Source of the DNA: an uncultured Bacteroidales bacterium
GTDB lineage: Bacteria > Bacteroidota > Bacteroidia > Bacteroidales > Paludibacteraceae
Direction: 5' to 3'
DNA: 51,857 bases
NCBI GenBank assembly: GCA_944322025.1
Contig: CALUOH010000053.1
Coordinates: 1 to 51,857 of the forward strand
Below are positions 19,499-29,506 of this stretch, piece by piece; positions within the stretch are counted from its first letter, which is position 1; every line of letters starts with the position of its first letter. The notes beneath the pieces were generated by a model. That model had not been told where the DNA came from and ran no database searches. It saw only the letters and a list, made by a program, of their open reading frames with translations. Made by a program: the position numbers and the translations under genes.

Positions 19499-22400
19499 AT
19501 GAAGAAGAAGTTACTATTGGCGGCAGTGGCGGTGCTGACGGCGCTGTTCCCGCAAGGGCTTTTTGCACAGGCAGAGATTCCTCTGTCCGAGAGTTTTGAA
19601 GAGGGATGGCCTCCTGAGGGATGGACCGTCGAGAGCGATGAAGGCAGCGGGCTGAGCTGGTTCGTCGAGAGGGGCGACACATCCATGTATCCGGCCGGTG
19701 CGACGGACGGCACAATGCGCGCCGCTTTCCGCAACACCACAGGAATAGAGACGCACGGGAGGGCGCGGCTCATATCGCCTGTGTTCAATCCCAACGACCT
19801 TACCATGCCGGTGCTTTGTTTCTCGCACGCCGCCGCACGGTGGGGCGGGGATTTCGACACACTGTATGTGAAGTACCGCAATGTGGGGCAGAATGACGAC
19901 AGATGGATTGACCTGCACCGCTTCGCGGTACACAGCAACACATGGTCTTACGACACGATAGACCTTCAGGCGTGGACAGACAAATATCAGATAGCATTCG
20001 AGGCTGTGGACAATCTCGGGCGCGGAGTCGTGATAGACAACGTTGTTGTGAGGTCAAAGCCGCAGTGCGAGATGCCGTCTACACTGCTCAGCGACGACTT
20101 GCAGGCCAACAGCGCACACCTGAGCTGGGGCGGAGGTTTCTCGCAGGACGGCTTTCATCTGAAAGTCAGCACTGTACCGCTGCAATCGTATGAACTGACA
20201 GACCCTGAGAGCAGGGCCGATGTGCTCGATACCATTTTGAACGGCAGCACATTCGAGTTCGACCTGACAGGGCTGAAACAGGGAGCAGCATACTACTGGT
20301 ACGTGAGGACAATATGCGGCAATGACGGTACGGAATGGGCGCAGGGCAAGGAGTTCCGCACGCCGAACACGATAGCGGCAGAGTTTACTGAAGACTTCAA
20401 CGATGCGACTACGGGTGAGATGACACATCCGGACAACTGGTACTGGGGCAACTCGTTCGGCGGCAATGTGCCGTTCATCAACGGTCACGCCGAGAGTTAT
20501 TCGCTGAGTTCATGGAGTCTGGACAATTCGTATTCGCTGATATTCGGAATAGACAGGAACGGCAGCGGAGAATGGGGCTCTTTTTTCGAAATAGAGTCCG
20601 GCGCATGGGCTTATATTGCAAGCCCGGAGATACTGACCGAGGACATAGCCCTGCTGCAAGTGACGTTTGACATGGCGTTCGACACATGGTCTGTGAGCCA
20701 GGCGGAGATAACGGTGGGAGTAATGACCAACCCGGACGACATCAGCACATTCACGGAGGTGGAGACCGTAAGCACGTCAAGCTCCGGCACTCATACAGTG
20801 CAGCTCGGCGGCTATATAGGGGCAGGCAAGCACATCGCCTTCATGTCGAGGAGCGAAGCCGCCAACCTTGTCGCCATAGACAACATAGCGGTCAGCACGG
20901 CACCGACGTGTCCGAGGGCATCAGGCATAACGGCACTGTTCCCGTCAGCCACAGAGGCTGTAATCAACTGGAACGGTTTCGGCAAGGCTGAGGGCGGACA
21001 GATAGTCGTGTCGGAAGGGCGCATAAGCGGCGATGACATTGAGAACGCGGAGAATGTAGTGGCGAAGTTCGATGCCACCTCTATACCGTTCACAATAAAG
21101 GACGACACCATCAAGCCGGGAAAGAGCTACTATGTATATGTACGCAACAAATGCGGCGGCACGCTGTCAGAGATGTGGAGCAGCGAACCTCTGAGCATCA
21201 CTATGCCTGACACCATACAGTCTGTGCCGAAATCACAGATGAACACCATACAGAGCGGAGAGTTCACTGTACTGCCGGAACTTGTCGGCCTTGACATCAC
21301 GACACTGGAGCTTACCTACCTGGGTAACGGGACAGTATCGGTAGGCGTGCTTGACACTGTCGGCAGCCAGACATCGTACACCCGCGTTGGCGGCTCTGAC
21401 GGGACGAACGCCATACAGAGCGTAAGGTTCGACGGCTATAAGGGCGACGGCAAGTTCATCGCCATACAGGGAAACGCCTCTGACATGAAACTCGACATCA
21501 TCTCCAACTGCGATATGCCTGAGAACATAAGTGTCACACCGGGCGACACATACGCCGACTTCAAATGGGAAGCGGGCGACGCGACGAAATGGGAGATACG
21601 CATATCGGACAGAGAGGCATATGATGCCTTGGATGACCCGGAGCAGACATGGCTCGCCAGTGAGACGGTGGAGACTCCGGAATACCATGTCACTGGACTC
21701 GAAGCAGGCCAGGTCACATACTATTATTACATCAGGACCGTGTGCGATACAGACCCTGAGAACGTCACGTATTCCGACTGGACATACACCGCATCGTTCG
21801 CCACACTGTGCCCGGCAAAGAACGACTTGCCGTATATACTGGATTTCGATGCCATGGGAGACTATGTGGAGATAGAGTCTTGCTGCTTTGTCGCCAAAGA
21901 GGCCAACAACTATCCTAACATAGGCTACGCATATACCGACAAGCAAGGCTATAACCTTAATCTCAGAACATTCGCAGGCAATGCAACATCAGATGACAAC
22001 TATGTGGCATTCAATGAGATGAACATTGACGATGTATCTGACCTCGTACTCACGATAAACCTGTGGAACGGCTCATCAAATGATGACTGGGCTGAAGATG
22101 CGCTCGAGGTAGGTTTCCTTACGGAATATGGTAACTGGGAGACCTTCACACCATACACGACCATCAGGTCAAGCGAGGTACGCAAGTGGGAAGAACACAG
22201 CGTCGCGTTCACCGACTATACCGGCGAAGGCAAATATATCGCGCTCCGTGTGGCATGGGAAGACGATGTAAATTTCTGCATCAGCAAAATAACGGTAACG
22301 GAGAACACGGGCTGCGTGAAAGTGCCTGCTCCAGTAGTTGGTAGCGTAGGGGCGGACAACGCGACCCTCTCATGGAGAAAGAGCCTCGAGACAAGCTGGG

Positions 22401-25400
22401 ATATCCTCCTTGCAGACAACTATCTGACGGCTGAACAGCTGGCAGAGGCAACGGCTAAAGCCGAAAGCTCGGAGTTCCCGTTCACGATGACGGTAAGCCC
22501 GGGCCAGTGGATGGCAGACATAGAAGTGACAATATTCAACTTGGTCAAAGACGTTACTGTCAACACCAACTACAATCTGACAGACCTTACGCCGAACCAG
22601 AATTACTACGTATATGTCCGTTCGGTATGCGCTGACGGGGAACACGGCCCGTGGTCAAACCCGACAAGGTTCGCCACTACCTGCCAGTCCATGACCCCGG
22701 AAGAGATAGGGACATTGACATTCGAGGTAGAACCATCGGCATTCACGTCATGCACGACATATCCCGACTGCTGGAACTGCACCAATACGGTAAACCCGGA
22801 AGATTGGTCTCCCGTCATAACCGACGAGTACAGCTACGAGGGTAACTATTCGCTCAAAATAGGCTCGGAAGCATCGACCACAGACCCGATGCGCTCATAC
22901 GCCATCATGCAGGAGCTGGAGGTGGAGGACATCAACAACGTTGAGATGACCTTCTACGGCTCGTGCGGCGAGATAGACTATGACGCCATGGCCTACTACA
23001 ACGCATGTATGCATCCGCAGCTGCCGCGCAAGGGGCAGGTGATAGTGGGACTGACGGCATCGGTATCAGACCTTTCGCGTGTTGTCAATGTGGACACCAT
23101 ACAGGGTTACAAAGAATGGCAAAAATTCACAGTGAATTTCGACCGTTACACTCAGGACGACTACGGAGAGAAGGGACGCTACGTGGTCTTCATCTCCGAT
23201 TTTGACCAGAACAATGTGTTCTATATAGACAATATCAGTTTCAGAGTCATAGGCGAAGGCGAATGTACGGCCCCGACCCACATAGGGCTAGACTCTGTCG
23301 CAACGGACTATGCAAAAGTAGTATGGGAGGCCGGTGAAGCTCCGTTCACTCTCAAACTGGCAGGACGTGCACTGTCCGATGCTGAACTCAATTCGGAACT
23401 CGACCTGAAAGGAGTGCACACCATCAGCGGCATAGAAGAGCACAGCTATGAACTGGAAGAACTCGAGACCGCAACACACTATTACTGCTATGTGGGCTGT
23501 GAGTGCGGCGGAGAAATGCAGTGGTCAGAACTCATGCGCTTCACCACAAACTGCGGAGAAGCGATGCAGTTGCCATACACGGAAGATTTCGACGCATACA
23601 CGCCGAGATTCGGTGTCGTACCGGCCTGCTGGACAGGAATATTCACACAGTACAACCAAATCAACAAATACCCGTGTATAGTCAGCGACGGCAAGACACT
23701 GAACGGACTGTACGTATATACAATAGCGGAAGATGTTCCGTCATACGCCATAATGCCCGCCATAGATGCCGACATCACCACGCTACAGCTCACGCTCGAC
23801 CTGAAAGGTGATGTGGACAACTATCAGCGCAGCCTTGTGGCAGGCGTAGTCACAGACCTCAGCAGCGATATAACCATACAGTCATCGTTCATACCTGTCG
23901 ATACCGTTATAGTCAACGGCAGTGAATACGTACACGCCGTAATATCGTTTGCCAACACTACTCCGTCGGCCAAGGCCATAGTACTCACGTCGTCATACAA
24001 TCTGAACTATCACGAGACCCTGAACAGGTTCGGACGGTCTGCCGGCGTGTATGTGGACAACATAGAGGTAACCACGATAGGCACATGCGCCAAGCCGGAA
24101 AAAGTGACCGTAACCTCTGTAACAGAAAGTACAGCCACAATCCATATAGACGGAGAAGCGGAGCAATATGCCGTGTTCCGCGGGACGACAGACTCACAGC
24201 CCGATGCCGGTCAGGCGGAGAAAATAGCGACAACAGACCATACGCTCAACATCAGTCAACCATCGGACATCTACGTAAGCGCAGTGTGCAACGGAGAGAC
24301 CGGGCTATGGTACGGTCCGATTAGTGTCACACCGCTGCATGACCCGATGCCCAGCATAAGCGAGGAAGGTGCGGAAGAAAGATTCGAGGGTGCAACCGAC
24401 GGATGGGTGCTCGTAAATAGTGGTCAGGCTAACAACTGGGTCATCGGTACGGCACAGCATAACGGCGAGAGCAGCACCAAAGCCCTGTATGTCTCCGACG
24501 ATAACGGCACGACAGCCAAATATAACGCGGAAATATCGTCATGCGTATGGGCTTACCGCACGATGGAACTCAAACCAGGCCTGTACACATTTGCATACGA
24601 CTGGCTCTGCGCAGGCGATGCGCCGGCCGACTACATGAGAGTCGGGCTGTTGCCTGTTGAATACACATTCAACTCAGGCTCAAACATGGTAATGTCTCCG
24701 GAAGGGACGGACGAAGTACTCTCGGCAGAAGCGGCACCGTCGGGCTGGATTTCACTCGAAAGCGGCAAGACCCCACTCGCGGGACAGGATGCATGGAGCC
24801 AGTCTGTCAACGAGCTGATTATGACTGACCAGATGGCCGGCACATACAACCTCGTAATCTATTGGGAGAACAACAACGACGGAGAGGGGACACCGGAACC
24901 ATCGGCTGCCATAGATAACATCAGTATCAGCTACGAACCTTGCGTCAATCCCATCAATGTGAAAGTCAGCCGCGTGACACACAACACGGCACACATCGAA
25001 TGGGAAGACGTAAAAATCGAAGGCCTCACAACACAGGGCTTCGAGATATATGTAACAGCCGATGTAGAGGCGGCAAGCCCGGAAGCAGCGGACACGGAAG
25101 TATTCAACAAGACTTACAGCGACATTACCGAATGCATTGCCGACATTGACGGACTCATCGGCGATACGCCGCTGGCTCTTTTCATACGTACACATTGCTC
25201 GGAGGCGGCAGATGATTACAGCACATGGAGCGAAAAAATCACATTCACCACGCTGTGCGACCCGCAACCTGCGGCGTATGTCTACAACTTTGACAATGAG
25301 GAAGAGCTGACAGTACTGTCGTCAGGATGGAGCGGCAGCACATATTCGCCAAACTGCTTCATACGTGGTAACATGAACGGCGGCTCTGACACCTATGCGC

Positions 25401-28027
25401 CATATATAGAGCCGAGCGGCAGTTACGGGATGTCGCGCTCAGGTGGTAACGCTCTATCCATCAATGGTGTGAGTGGCACATCACAGGCTCAGTCCGGCGG
25501 TTACATTGCCATGCCGCTCATCGATGCCGACCTCGACAATATGCAGCTGACTTTCTGGATGCGCGTAATGACTACAGGCTATGAAGGACCATTCTATAAT
25601 AGCAACAGATGCCTGCAAAGCGCAAAGACAGTCACTATCGGCGCAATGTCTGACCCGAACGACCCGACCACGTTCGAGAAGATAACCGACTGCGTATATC
25701 CGTATGACATCACGGACATAACCTCGTCAACACTCCCGTCGGACGATCCGAACGGCAATGAGTTCTGGGTTAAATTCATCGTGCCTCTCAGCGAGTATGA
25801 CGGCAAGCACATCGTCTTCCTTAACGACGACTACGGACAGGAGCAGAACTACTTCTTCATAGACGACGTAATAATCGAAGAATACACGCCGTGCCAGCCG
25901 CCTACGTCGATATCAATCGACAAAGTGACAAGTGACAGCGCGGTAATCTCGTTCGATCACAAGACAGGCGACCGTTGGCTTGTAGAAGTATCCGACCAGA
26001 GGAACATGAGCGACATCACTGATTCCATAGAGACAAGCTCCGATATAGTGTCTATAACAGGATTGCAACCCAACACGACCTACTATGTCGGTGTGCGTCA
26101 GCTCTGTGACGGACAGCAGAGGTCAGACCGTTCGATAGTGGCATCGTTCACGACAAGCTACAGCCTGCGCTTCAACGAGACATTCGGTGAGGATATGCGT
26201 ATGCCTGCTGACTGGGACTTCACAAACGGTATTGTCAAAATCGACGAGCTGTTCGCCGGGAATGTCGATATGATTTCGTCCATACAGACCAGCGGCTTCG
26301 AAGGCATAGGATGGCTTCATGAGCCTATAAGCGAGCAGATGTCCGCCCACAACTACATGAACTGCACCGGCTACACCACGATGGCAATGGGTTCATACTG
26401 GATGCTCTCGCCGACCATTTATGTGCGTGAGGGCGAATCGGCCAACCTCACTCTCGAAGTGGCCGTGACCCTGCCGGACAGCTATGACCCGATGGCAGAG
26501 ACGGACAAGACTGTACCAACAAGCCGTTTCGTCGTAGCCGTTTCTGACGATGAAGGCAAGACATGGAAACGCGAGAACGCATTCATGTGGAGCGATGATC
26601 CGGACGAGAACGCCGACTACAAGTTCAGCGAACTGACAAACCGCTTCCAGCGGTTTACCCTCGACCTGAGCAAACACATGGACAAGAACATACGCATCGG
26701 CATGACCACCGAGTCACGCACAGATGCCATAGACTTTGCTGTTCGCGTGGATAATGTAATTGTCAACACTATGGAGATAATCAACATCGACACCGCCATC
26801 TGCGGCAATGAAGACTATGTGGGCTACGGCTTCGACATACCGTTCGAGGAGATGACTGCCGGCCAGGTCTACACGAACGAACGCTACGGCTTCTCCACTA
26901 CACAGGGACCGGACACACTCTACAAACTGAATGTGGCCGTAAGCTCCCCTGTCATACAGACGGAGACCGCCTCTATATGCGAAGGCAGTGCCTACACAGA
27001 GCACGGATTTAATGCTACGGCAAGCGGCACGCTCACTAAGCGTTGCACTCTCGCCAACGGCTGTGACTCCACGCTCATTGTAAACCTGAGCGTAATACCG
27101 GCCAAACGCGAACTCCTGCACGCCACAATCTGCCGTGGCGCGAAGTATGACTTCAATGGGAGAGAACTCACCGAAGCGGGCAACTATCTCGACACTGTGC
27201 CGTCGCTCACCGCACCCTACTGCGACTCTATCATCACTCTGCAACTCGAAGTACTCGCGGCTGAAGAGCATTTCGACACCGTGACGATATGCCATGACGA
27301 GGAATATCAGTTCGGCGAACAGGTACTCCGCAACTCCGGCGACTACGAAGAGAAGTTCAAGCAGGGCGAGTGCGACTCGATAGTCAAGCTGCACCTCATC
27401 GTACAGCCTGAATTCATCGACATAAAGGATGTTGTCATCTGCGACGGCGAGACTTATAACGACGATGTGTTCAAGGGTCTTGACGAGACATTCTCTGACA
27501 CCGTGACACGCCAGTCCGTTGACGGATGCGATTCTCTCGTCGGCCTGAACCTCGTGGTCATCAAGGACGGCGAGACAGTCGATGTGGAACGCACCATCTC
27601 AGTTGACGACCTGCCGTTCACATACCACGGCTACACGTTCGACGAAACCACGGCCGAAGGCACTCACACGGCGGACATCAACGTGACCTCGCAGTCCGGC
27701 GAATGCTCCGGCGTGATACACCTCACGCTCCACGTCGGCACACCCACATTCGTGGATGAAGTGTATGGAGACAGGCGCATCATGACCCTCACGCCTAACC
27801 CCGTCAACGTAGGCGACGAGATTACTCTCGGCATCAACCTGACAGAAGCAGAGCGCGAAGGCGCGACAGTAAATGTTTACAGCGCATCCGGCGCACTCGT
27901 AAAGAGCTTTGCACCGGGCAATGCCGACCCAATTACCATGAAGTGCTACTTCTCACCGGGCATATACATTGTCCGTCTGACCAGCGGCACAGGAGCTCAG
28001 TATCAGGGCAAGATAATTGTAAAATAA
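19499..28027 (+). CDS. Giant secreted T9SS protein (2842 aa) with eight FN3-like modules and Cys repeats
   Basis: I start at the ATG at 19499 because it opens directly on a typical signal peptide (KKKLLLAAVAVLTALFPQGLFAQ); an in-frame ATG at 19424 would add 25 polar residues. The body alternates choice-of-anchor-J/jelly-roll modules (LPYTEDFDAYTPRF, LPYILDFDAMGDY) with eight FN3-like modules, each starting with a Cys-x-x-P-like turn (CEMPSTLLS, CPRASGITA, CDMPENISV, CVKVPAPVV, CTAPTHIGL, CAKPEKVTV, CVNPINVKV, CQPPTSISI). Residues ~2430-2750 hold six ~50-residue repeats, most ending in CDS-x-x-x-L. The last 80 residues form a T9SS domain (LTPNPVNVGDEITL...GIYIVRLTSGTGAQYQGKIIVK). It is likely a long surface or secreted adhesive fibre; no catalytic motif was found. 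Confidence 0.88.
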   Translation: MKKKLLLAAVAVLTALFPQGLFAQAEIPLSESFEEGWPPEGWTVESDEGSGLSWFVERGDTSMYPAGATDGTMRAAFRNTTGIETHGRARLISPVFNPNDLTMPVLCFSHAAARWGGDFDTLYVKYRNVGQNDDRWIDLHRFAVHSNTWSYDTIDLQAWTDKYQIAFEAVDNLGRGVVIDNVVVRSKPQCEMPSTLLSDDLQANSAHLSWGGGFSQDGFHLKVSTVPLQSYELTDPESRADVLDTILNGSTFEFDLTGLKQGAAYYWYVRTICGNDGTEWAQGKEFRTPNTIAAEFTEDFNDATTGEMTHPDNWYWGNSFGGNVPFINGHAESYSLSSWSLDNSYSLIFGIDRNGSGEWGSFFEIESGAWAYIASPEILTEDIALLQVTFDMAFDTWSVSQAEITVGVMTNPDDISTFTEVETVSTSSSGTHTVQLGGYIGAGKHIAFMSRSEAANLVAIDNIAVSTAPTCPRASGITALFPSATEAVINWNGFGKAEGGQIVVSEGRISGDDIENAENVVAKFDATSIPFTIKDDTIKPGKSYYVYVRNKCGGTLSEMWSSEPLSITMPDTIQSVPKSQMNTIQSGEFTVLPELVGLDITTLELTYLGNGTVSVGVLDTVGSQTSYTRVGGSDGTNAIQSVRFDGYKGDGKFIAIQGNASDMKLDIISNCDMPENISVTPGDTYADFKWEAGDATKWEIRISDREAYDALDDPEQTWLASETVETPEYHVTGLEAGQVTYYYYIRTVCDTDPENVTYSDWTYTASFATLCPAKNDLPYILDFDAMGDYVEIESCCFVAKEANNYPNIGYAYTDKQGYNLNLRTFAGNATSDDNYVAFNEMNIDDVSDLVLTINLWNGSSNDDWAEDALEVGFLTEYGNWETFTPYTTIRSSEVRKWEEHSVAFTDYTGEGKYIALRVAWEDDVNFCISKITVTENTGCVKVPAPVVGSVGADNATLSWRKSLETSWDILLADNYLTAEQLAEATAKAESSEFPFTMTVSPGQWMADIEVTIFNLVKDVTVNTNYNLTDLTPNQNYYVYVRSVCADGEHGPWSNPTRFATTCQSMTPEEIGTLTFEVEPSAFTSCTTYPDCWNCTNTVNPEDWSPVITDEYSYEGNYSLKIGSEASTTDPMRSYAIMQELEVEDINNVEMTFYGSCGEIDYDAMAYYNACMHPQLPRKGQVIVGLTASVSDLSRVVNVDTIQGYKEWQKFTVNFDRYTQDDYGEKGRYVVFISDFDQNNVFYIDNISFRVIGEGECTAPTHIGLDSVATDYAKVVWEAGEAPFTLKLAGRALSDAELNSELDLKGVHTISGIEEHSYELEELETATHYYCYVGCECGGEMQWSELMRFTTNCGEAMQLPYTEDFDAYTPRFGVVPACWTGIFTQYNQINKYPCIVSDGKTLNGLYVYTIAEDVPSYAIMPAIDADITTLQLTLDLKGDVDNYQRSLVAGVVTDLSSDITIQSSFIPVDTVIVNGSEYVHAVISFANTTPSAKAIVLTSSYNLNYHETLNRFGRSAGVYVDNIEVTTIGTCAKPEKVTVTSVTESTATIHIDGEAEQYAVFRGTTDSQPDAGQAEKIATTDHTLNISQPSDIYVSAVCNGETGLWYGPISVTPLHDPMPSISEEGAEERFEGATDGWVLVNSGQANNWVIGTAQHNGESSTKALYVSDDNGTTAKYNAEISSCVWAYRTMELKPGLYTFAYDWLCAGDAPADYMRVGLLPVEYTFNSGSNMVMSPEGTDEVLSAEAAPSGWISLESGKTPLAGQDAWSQSVNELIMTDQMAGTYNLVIYWENNNDGEGTPEPSAAIDNISISYEPCVNPINVKVSRVTHNTAHIEWEDVKIEGLTTQGFEIYVTADVEAASPEAADTEVFNKTYSDITECIADIDGLIGDTPLALFIRTHCSEAADDYSTWSEKITFTTLCDPQPAAYVYNFDNEEELTVLSSGWSGSTYSPNCFIRGNMNGGSDTYAPYIEPSGSYGMSRSGGNALSINGVSGTSQAQSGGYIAMPLIDADLDNMQLTFWMRVMTTGYEGPFYNSNRCLQSAKTVTIGAMSDPNDPTTFEKITDCVYPYDITDITSSTLPSDDPNGNEFWVKFIVPLSEYDGKHIVFLNDDYGQEQNYFFIDDVIIEEYTPCQPPTSISIDKVTSDSAVISFDHKTGDRWLVEVSDQRNMSDITDSIETSSDIVSITGLQPNTTYYVGVRQLCDGQQRSDRSIVASFTTSYSLRFNETFGEDMRMPADWDFTNGIVKIDELFAGNVDMISSIQTSGFEGIGWLHEPISEQMSAHNYMNCTGYTTMAMGSYWMLSPTIYVREGESANLTLEVAVTLPDSYDPMAETDKTVPTSRFVVAVSDDEGKTWKRENAFMWSDDPDENADYKFSELTNRFQRFTLDLSKHMDKNIRIGMTTESRTDAIDFAVRVDNVIVNTMEIINIDTAICGNEDYVGYGFDIPFEEMTAGQVYTNERYGFSTTQGPDTLYKLNVAVSSPVIQTETASICEGSAYTEHGFNATASGTLTKRCTLANGCDSTLIVNLSVIPAKRELLHATICRGAKYDFNGRELTEAGNYLDTVPSLTAPYCDSIITLQLEVLAAEEHFDTVTICHDEEYQFGEQVLRNSGDYEEKFKQGECDSIVKLHLIVQPEFIDIKDVVICDGETYNDDVFKGLDETFSDTVTRQSVDGCDSLVGLNLVVIKDGETVDVERTISVDDLPFTYHGYTFDETTAEGTHTADINVTSQSGECSGVIHLTLHVGTPTFVDEVYGDRRIMTLTPNPVNVGDEITLGINLTEAEREGATVNVYSASGALVKSFAPGNADPITMKCYFSPGIYIVRLTSGTGAQYQGKIIVK

Positions 28028-28051
28028 CCATAGATTAAATGTTTAACCAAC

Positions 28052-28089
28052 TCTCCTCCGCTGCGGTGCTCGCGCTGCGGCGGGGGAGA
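28052..28089 (+). other. Hairpin between the giant gene and the lipoprotein gene
   Basis: TCTCCTCCGC (28052-28061) pairs with GCGGGGGAGA (28080-28089), with one T-G wobble and an 18-base loop. It lies in the 78-base gap between the two genes. No T-run follows on the plus strand, so it is more likely an RNA stability or processing element than a full terminator. Confidence 0.4.
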
Positions 28090-28105
28090 TTAAAAAAATC
28101 AGACA

Positions 28106-29092
28106 ATGAAAAAGACACTGAGTTTATTCGCGGTTGCCCTTGCGGCAATCATCTTCTCGCTCTCATCAATGACCTCATGCAAACCGGGCGGCGAAAACCC
28201 TCCCGACGACCCGGACAAAGGCAAGGACTCCACCACTACAACCACTACCGTATATGAGGAAGTGACCGATGAGGAGTATGCCGTCACATGCAAGGCATAC
28301 GGCCAGTCCGGAGGCGCGTACCGCTTCGTCATCGAGATGCAGGACCTCGACGTGCTGTCGCTCTTCGGCATGATTGTCGGCGGTCAGGGCGACATCCTTA
28401 CCCTCGACATCTACTCAAAGACAGGCGACAATATGCTGCCCGAAATGGCCGAATACAAGATAGGCGGAAGTTCCGCGCCCTACATGATGAAAGGCAACGG
28501 CACATCGGGCTCGATGGTCAAGGTAGTCGACGAGAATGACCCTGATAAGATACAGGGCATAGACGTGAATGTCACCTCAGGCTCGGTCACTCTTGCCAAA
28601 GAGGGTTCGGACTATAACATCAAGGTCAGCATCACCCTTGCCGACGGCACTACCCGCGCACTCTCCTACACAGGAGCGATGACCGCCGAAGATGCCGGCC
28701 CGTACAGCGGCGAAGGCGAACAGACCACTGCCGAACTTGAAGGCGTGAGCATCGAGAAAAGCAACCTGGGACAACAGGTCAATGAGAACACCGACGTGAT
28801 ACAGCTCGGCCTCTACGGCTCTAATGGCGAGGGGACAATATGGCTGCTCGTCCCGAAAGGAGAAACAAATCTCGTGCACCACTACGAGTTCAGCAGCTCC
28901 GGCGAGGCATGGACAGCCTATGCAAGCCCCGGAGCTGTCAACGGCGCGCCATCTCCATCGTATGTAGTACTCATCATACAGCAGTATTTCCTAACCGGCG
29001 GCACTCTTGACATCACTGCCGACGGCATGACCATGAACGCCACGACAGCCAAGGGAAGTACCATAACAATCAACTACACAGGCAGTATTTAG
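28106..29092 (+). CDS. Exported lipoprotein of unknown function
   Basis: The 328-residue product has a lipoprotein signal peptide ending MTSC (Cys25), then a disordered stretch rich in P, D, K and T with six consecutive threonines, then a beta-rich domain of about 270 residues. The sequence LTLDIYSKTGDNMLPEMAEYKIGGSS resembles lipoproteins that Bacteroidales place beside surface proteins, but no family can be named. Two similar halves may be present: each has a strand pair followed by a G-rich turn (GNGTSGSMVKV; AKGSTITINYTGSI). The position 78 bases after the giant T9SS gene, and before a strong terminator, suggests it is the last gene of that transcript. Outer-membrane anchoring is inferred from the lipobox. 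Confidence 0.75.
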   Translation: MKKTLSLFAVALAAIIFSLSSMTSCKPGGENPPDDPDKGKDSTTTTTTVYEEVTDEEYAVTCKAYGQSGGAYRFVIEMQDLDVLSLFGMIVGGQGDILTLDIYSKTGDNMLPEMAEYKIGGSSAPYMMKGNGTSGSMVKVVDENDPDKIQGIDVNVTSGSVTLAKEGSDYNIKVSITLADGTTRALSYTGAMTAEDAGPYSGEGEQTTAELEGVSIEKSNLGQQVNENTDVIQLGLYGSNGEGTIWLLVPKGETNLVHHYEFSSSGEAWTAYASPGAVNGAPSPSYVVLIIQQYFLTGGTLDITADGMTMNATTAKGSTITINYTGSI

Positions 29093-29123
29093 GACATACA
29101 CTCTCATCATTAACAGACTTCAA

Positions 29124-29167
29124 GGTTGCGGCCCGATATGACATCAGGCCGCAACCGCTTTTTTTTA
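29124..29167 (+). terminator. Rho-independent terminator, perfect 10-bp stem
   Basis: GGTTGCGGCC (29124-29133) pairs with GGCCGCAACC (29147-29156), followed by GCTTTTTTTT. It closes the T9SS cargo/lipoprotein region. Confidence 0.9.
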
Positions 29168-29506
29168 CCCATATCCCGCCCTCATATCAACAGTATACAA
29201 TATACACATCACTTCTACAACATCCACTCTCAGTATCCGCGCTTCATTTAATTCAAAATCTTGATACACAACGCATTTTCCTACCCTCTCCTTAGCTCTC
29301 AGCAAGCCCCTCCCAAGCCTCTCCTTAGCAATTCGGCATTCTTTCACCAAAGTCGCACTAAAACGTTCAAAACACAAACCCCATCGTACCACCACCTGTT
29401 TCACCCACTCTGCGATTTCCGCCCGCACGCTTGCCGATACCCGCGCATTTGCCTAACTTTGCAGACCGTCGGCCGCCACGGTCTTCACACGTCCATACAC
29501 TTGACA
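29168..29506 (+). promoter_or_regulatory. Non-coding region with promoter for the MATE-crcB operon
   Basis: TTG at 29431-29433, a 20-base spacer and TAACTTTG at 29454-29461 form a consensus promoter 46 bases before the ATG at 29507. The 15-mer TTTCCGCCCGCACGC at 29416-29430 ends directly at the TTG and also occurs upstream of the manA promoter (9012-9026). CT-rich stretches at about 29280-29330 resemble the arm of the dispersed repeat. No fluoride riboswitch was seen in this leader. Confidence 0.7.

Noticed and set aside
29168..29506. Fluoride riboswitch in front of the MATE-crcB operon
   Set aside because: I looked for the conserved fluoride aptamer pattern and did not see it.
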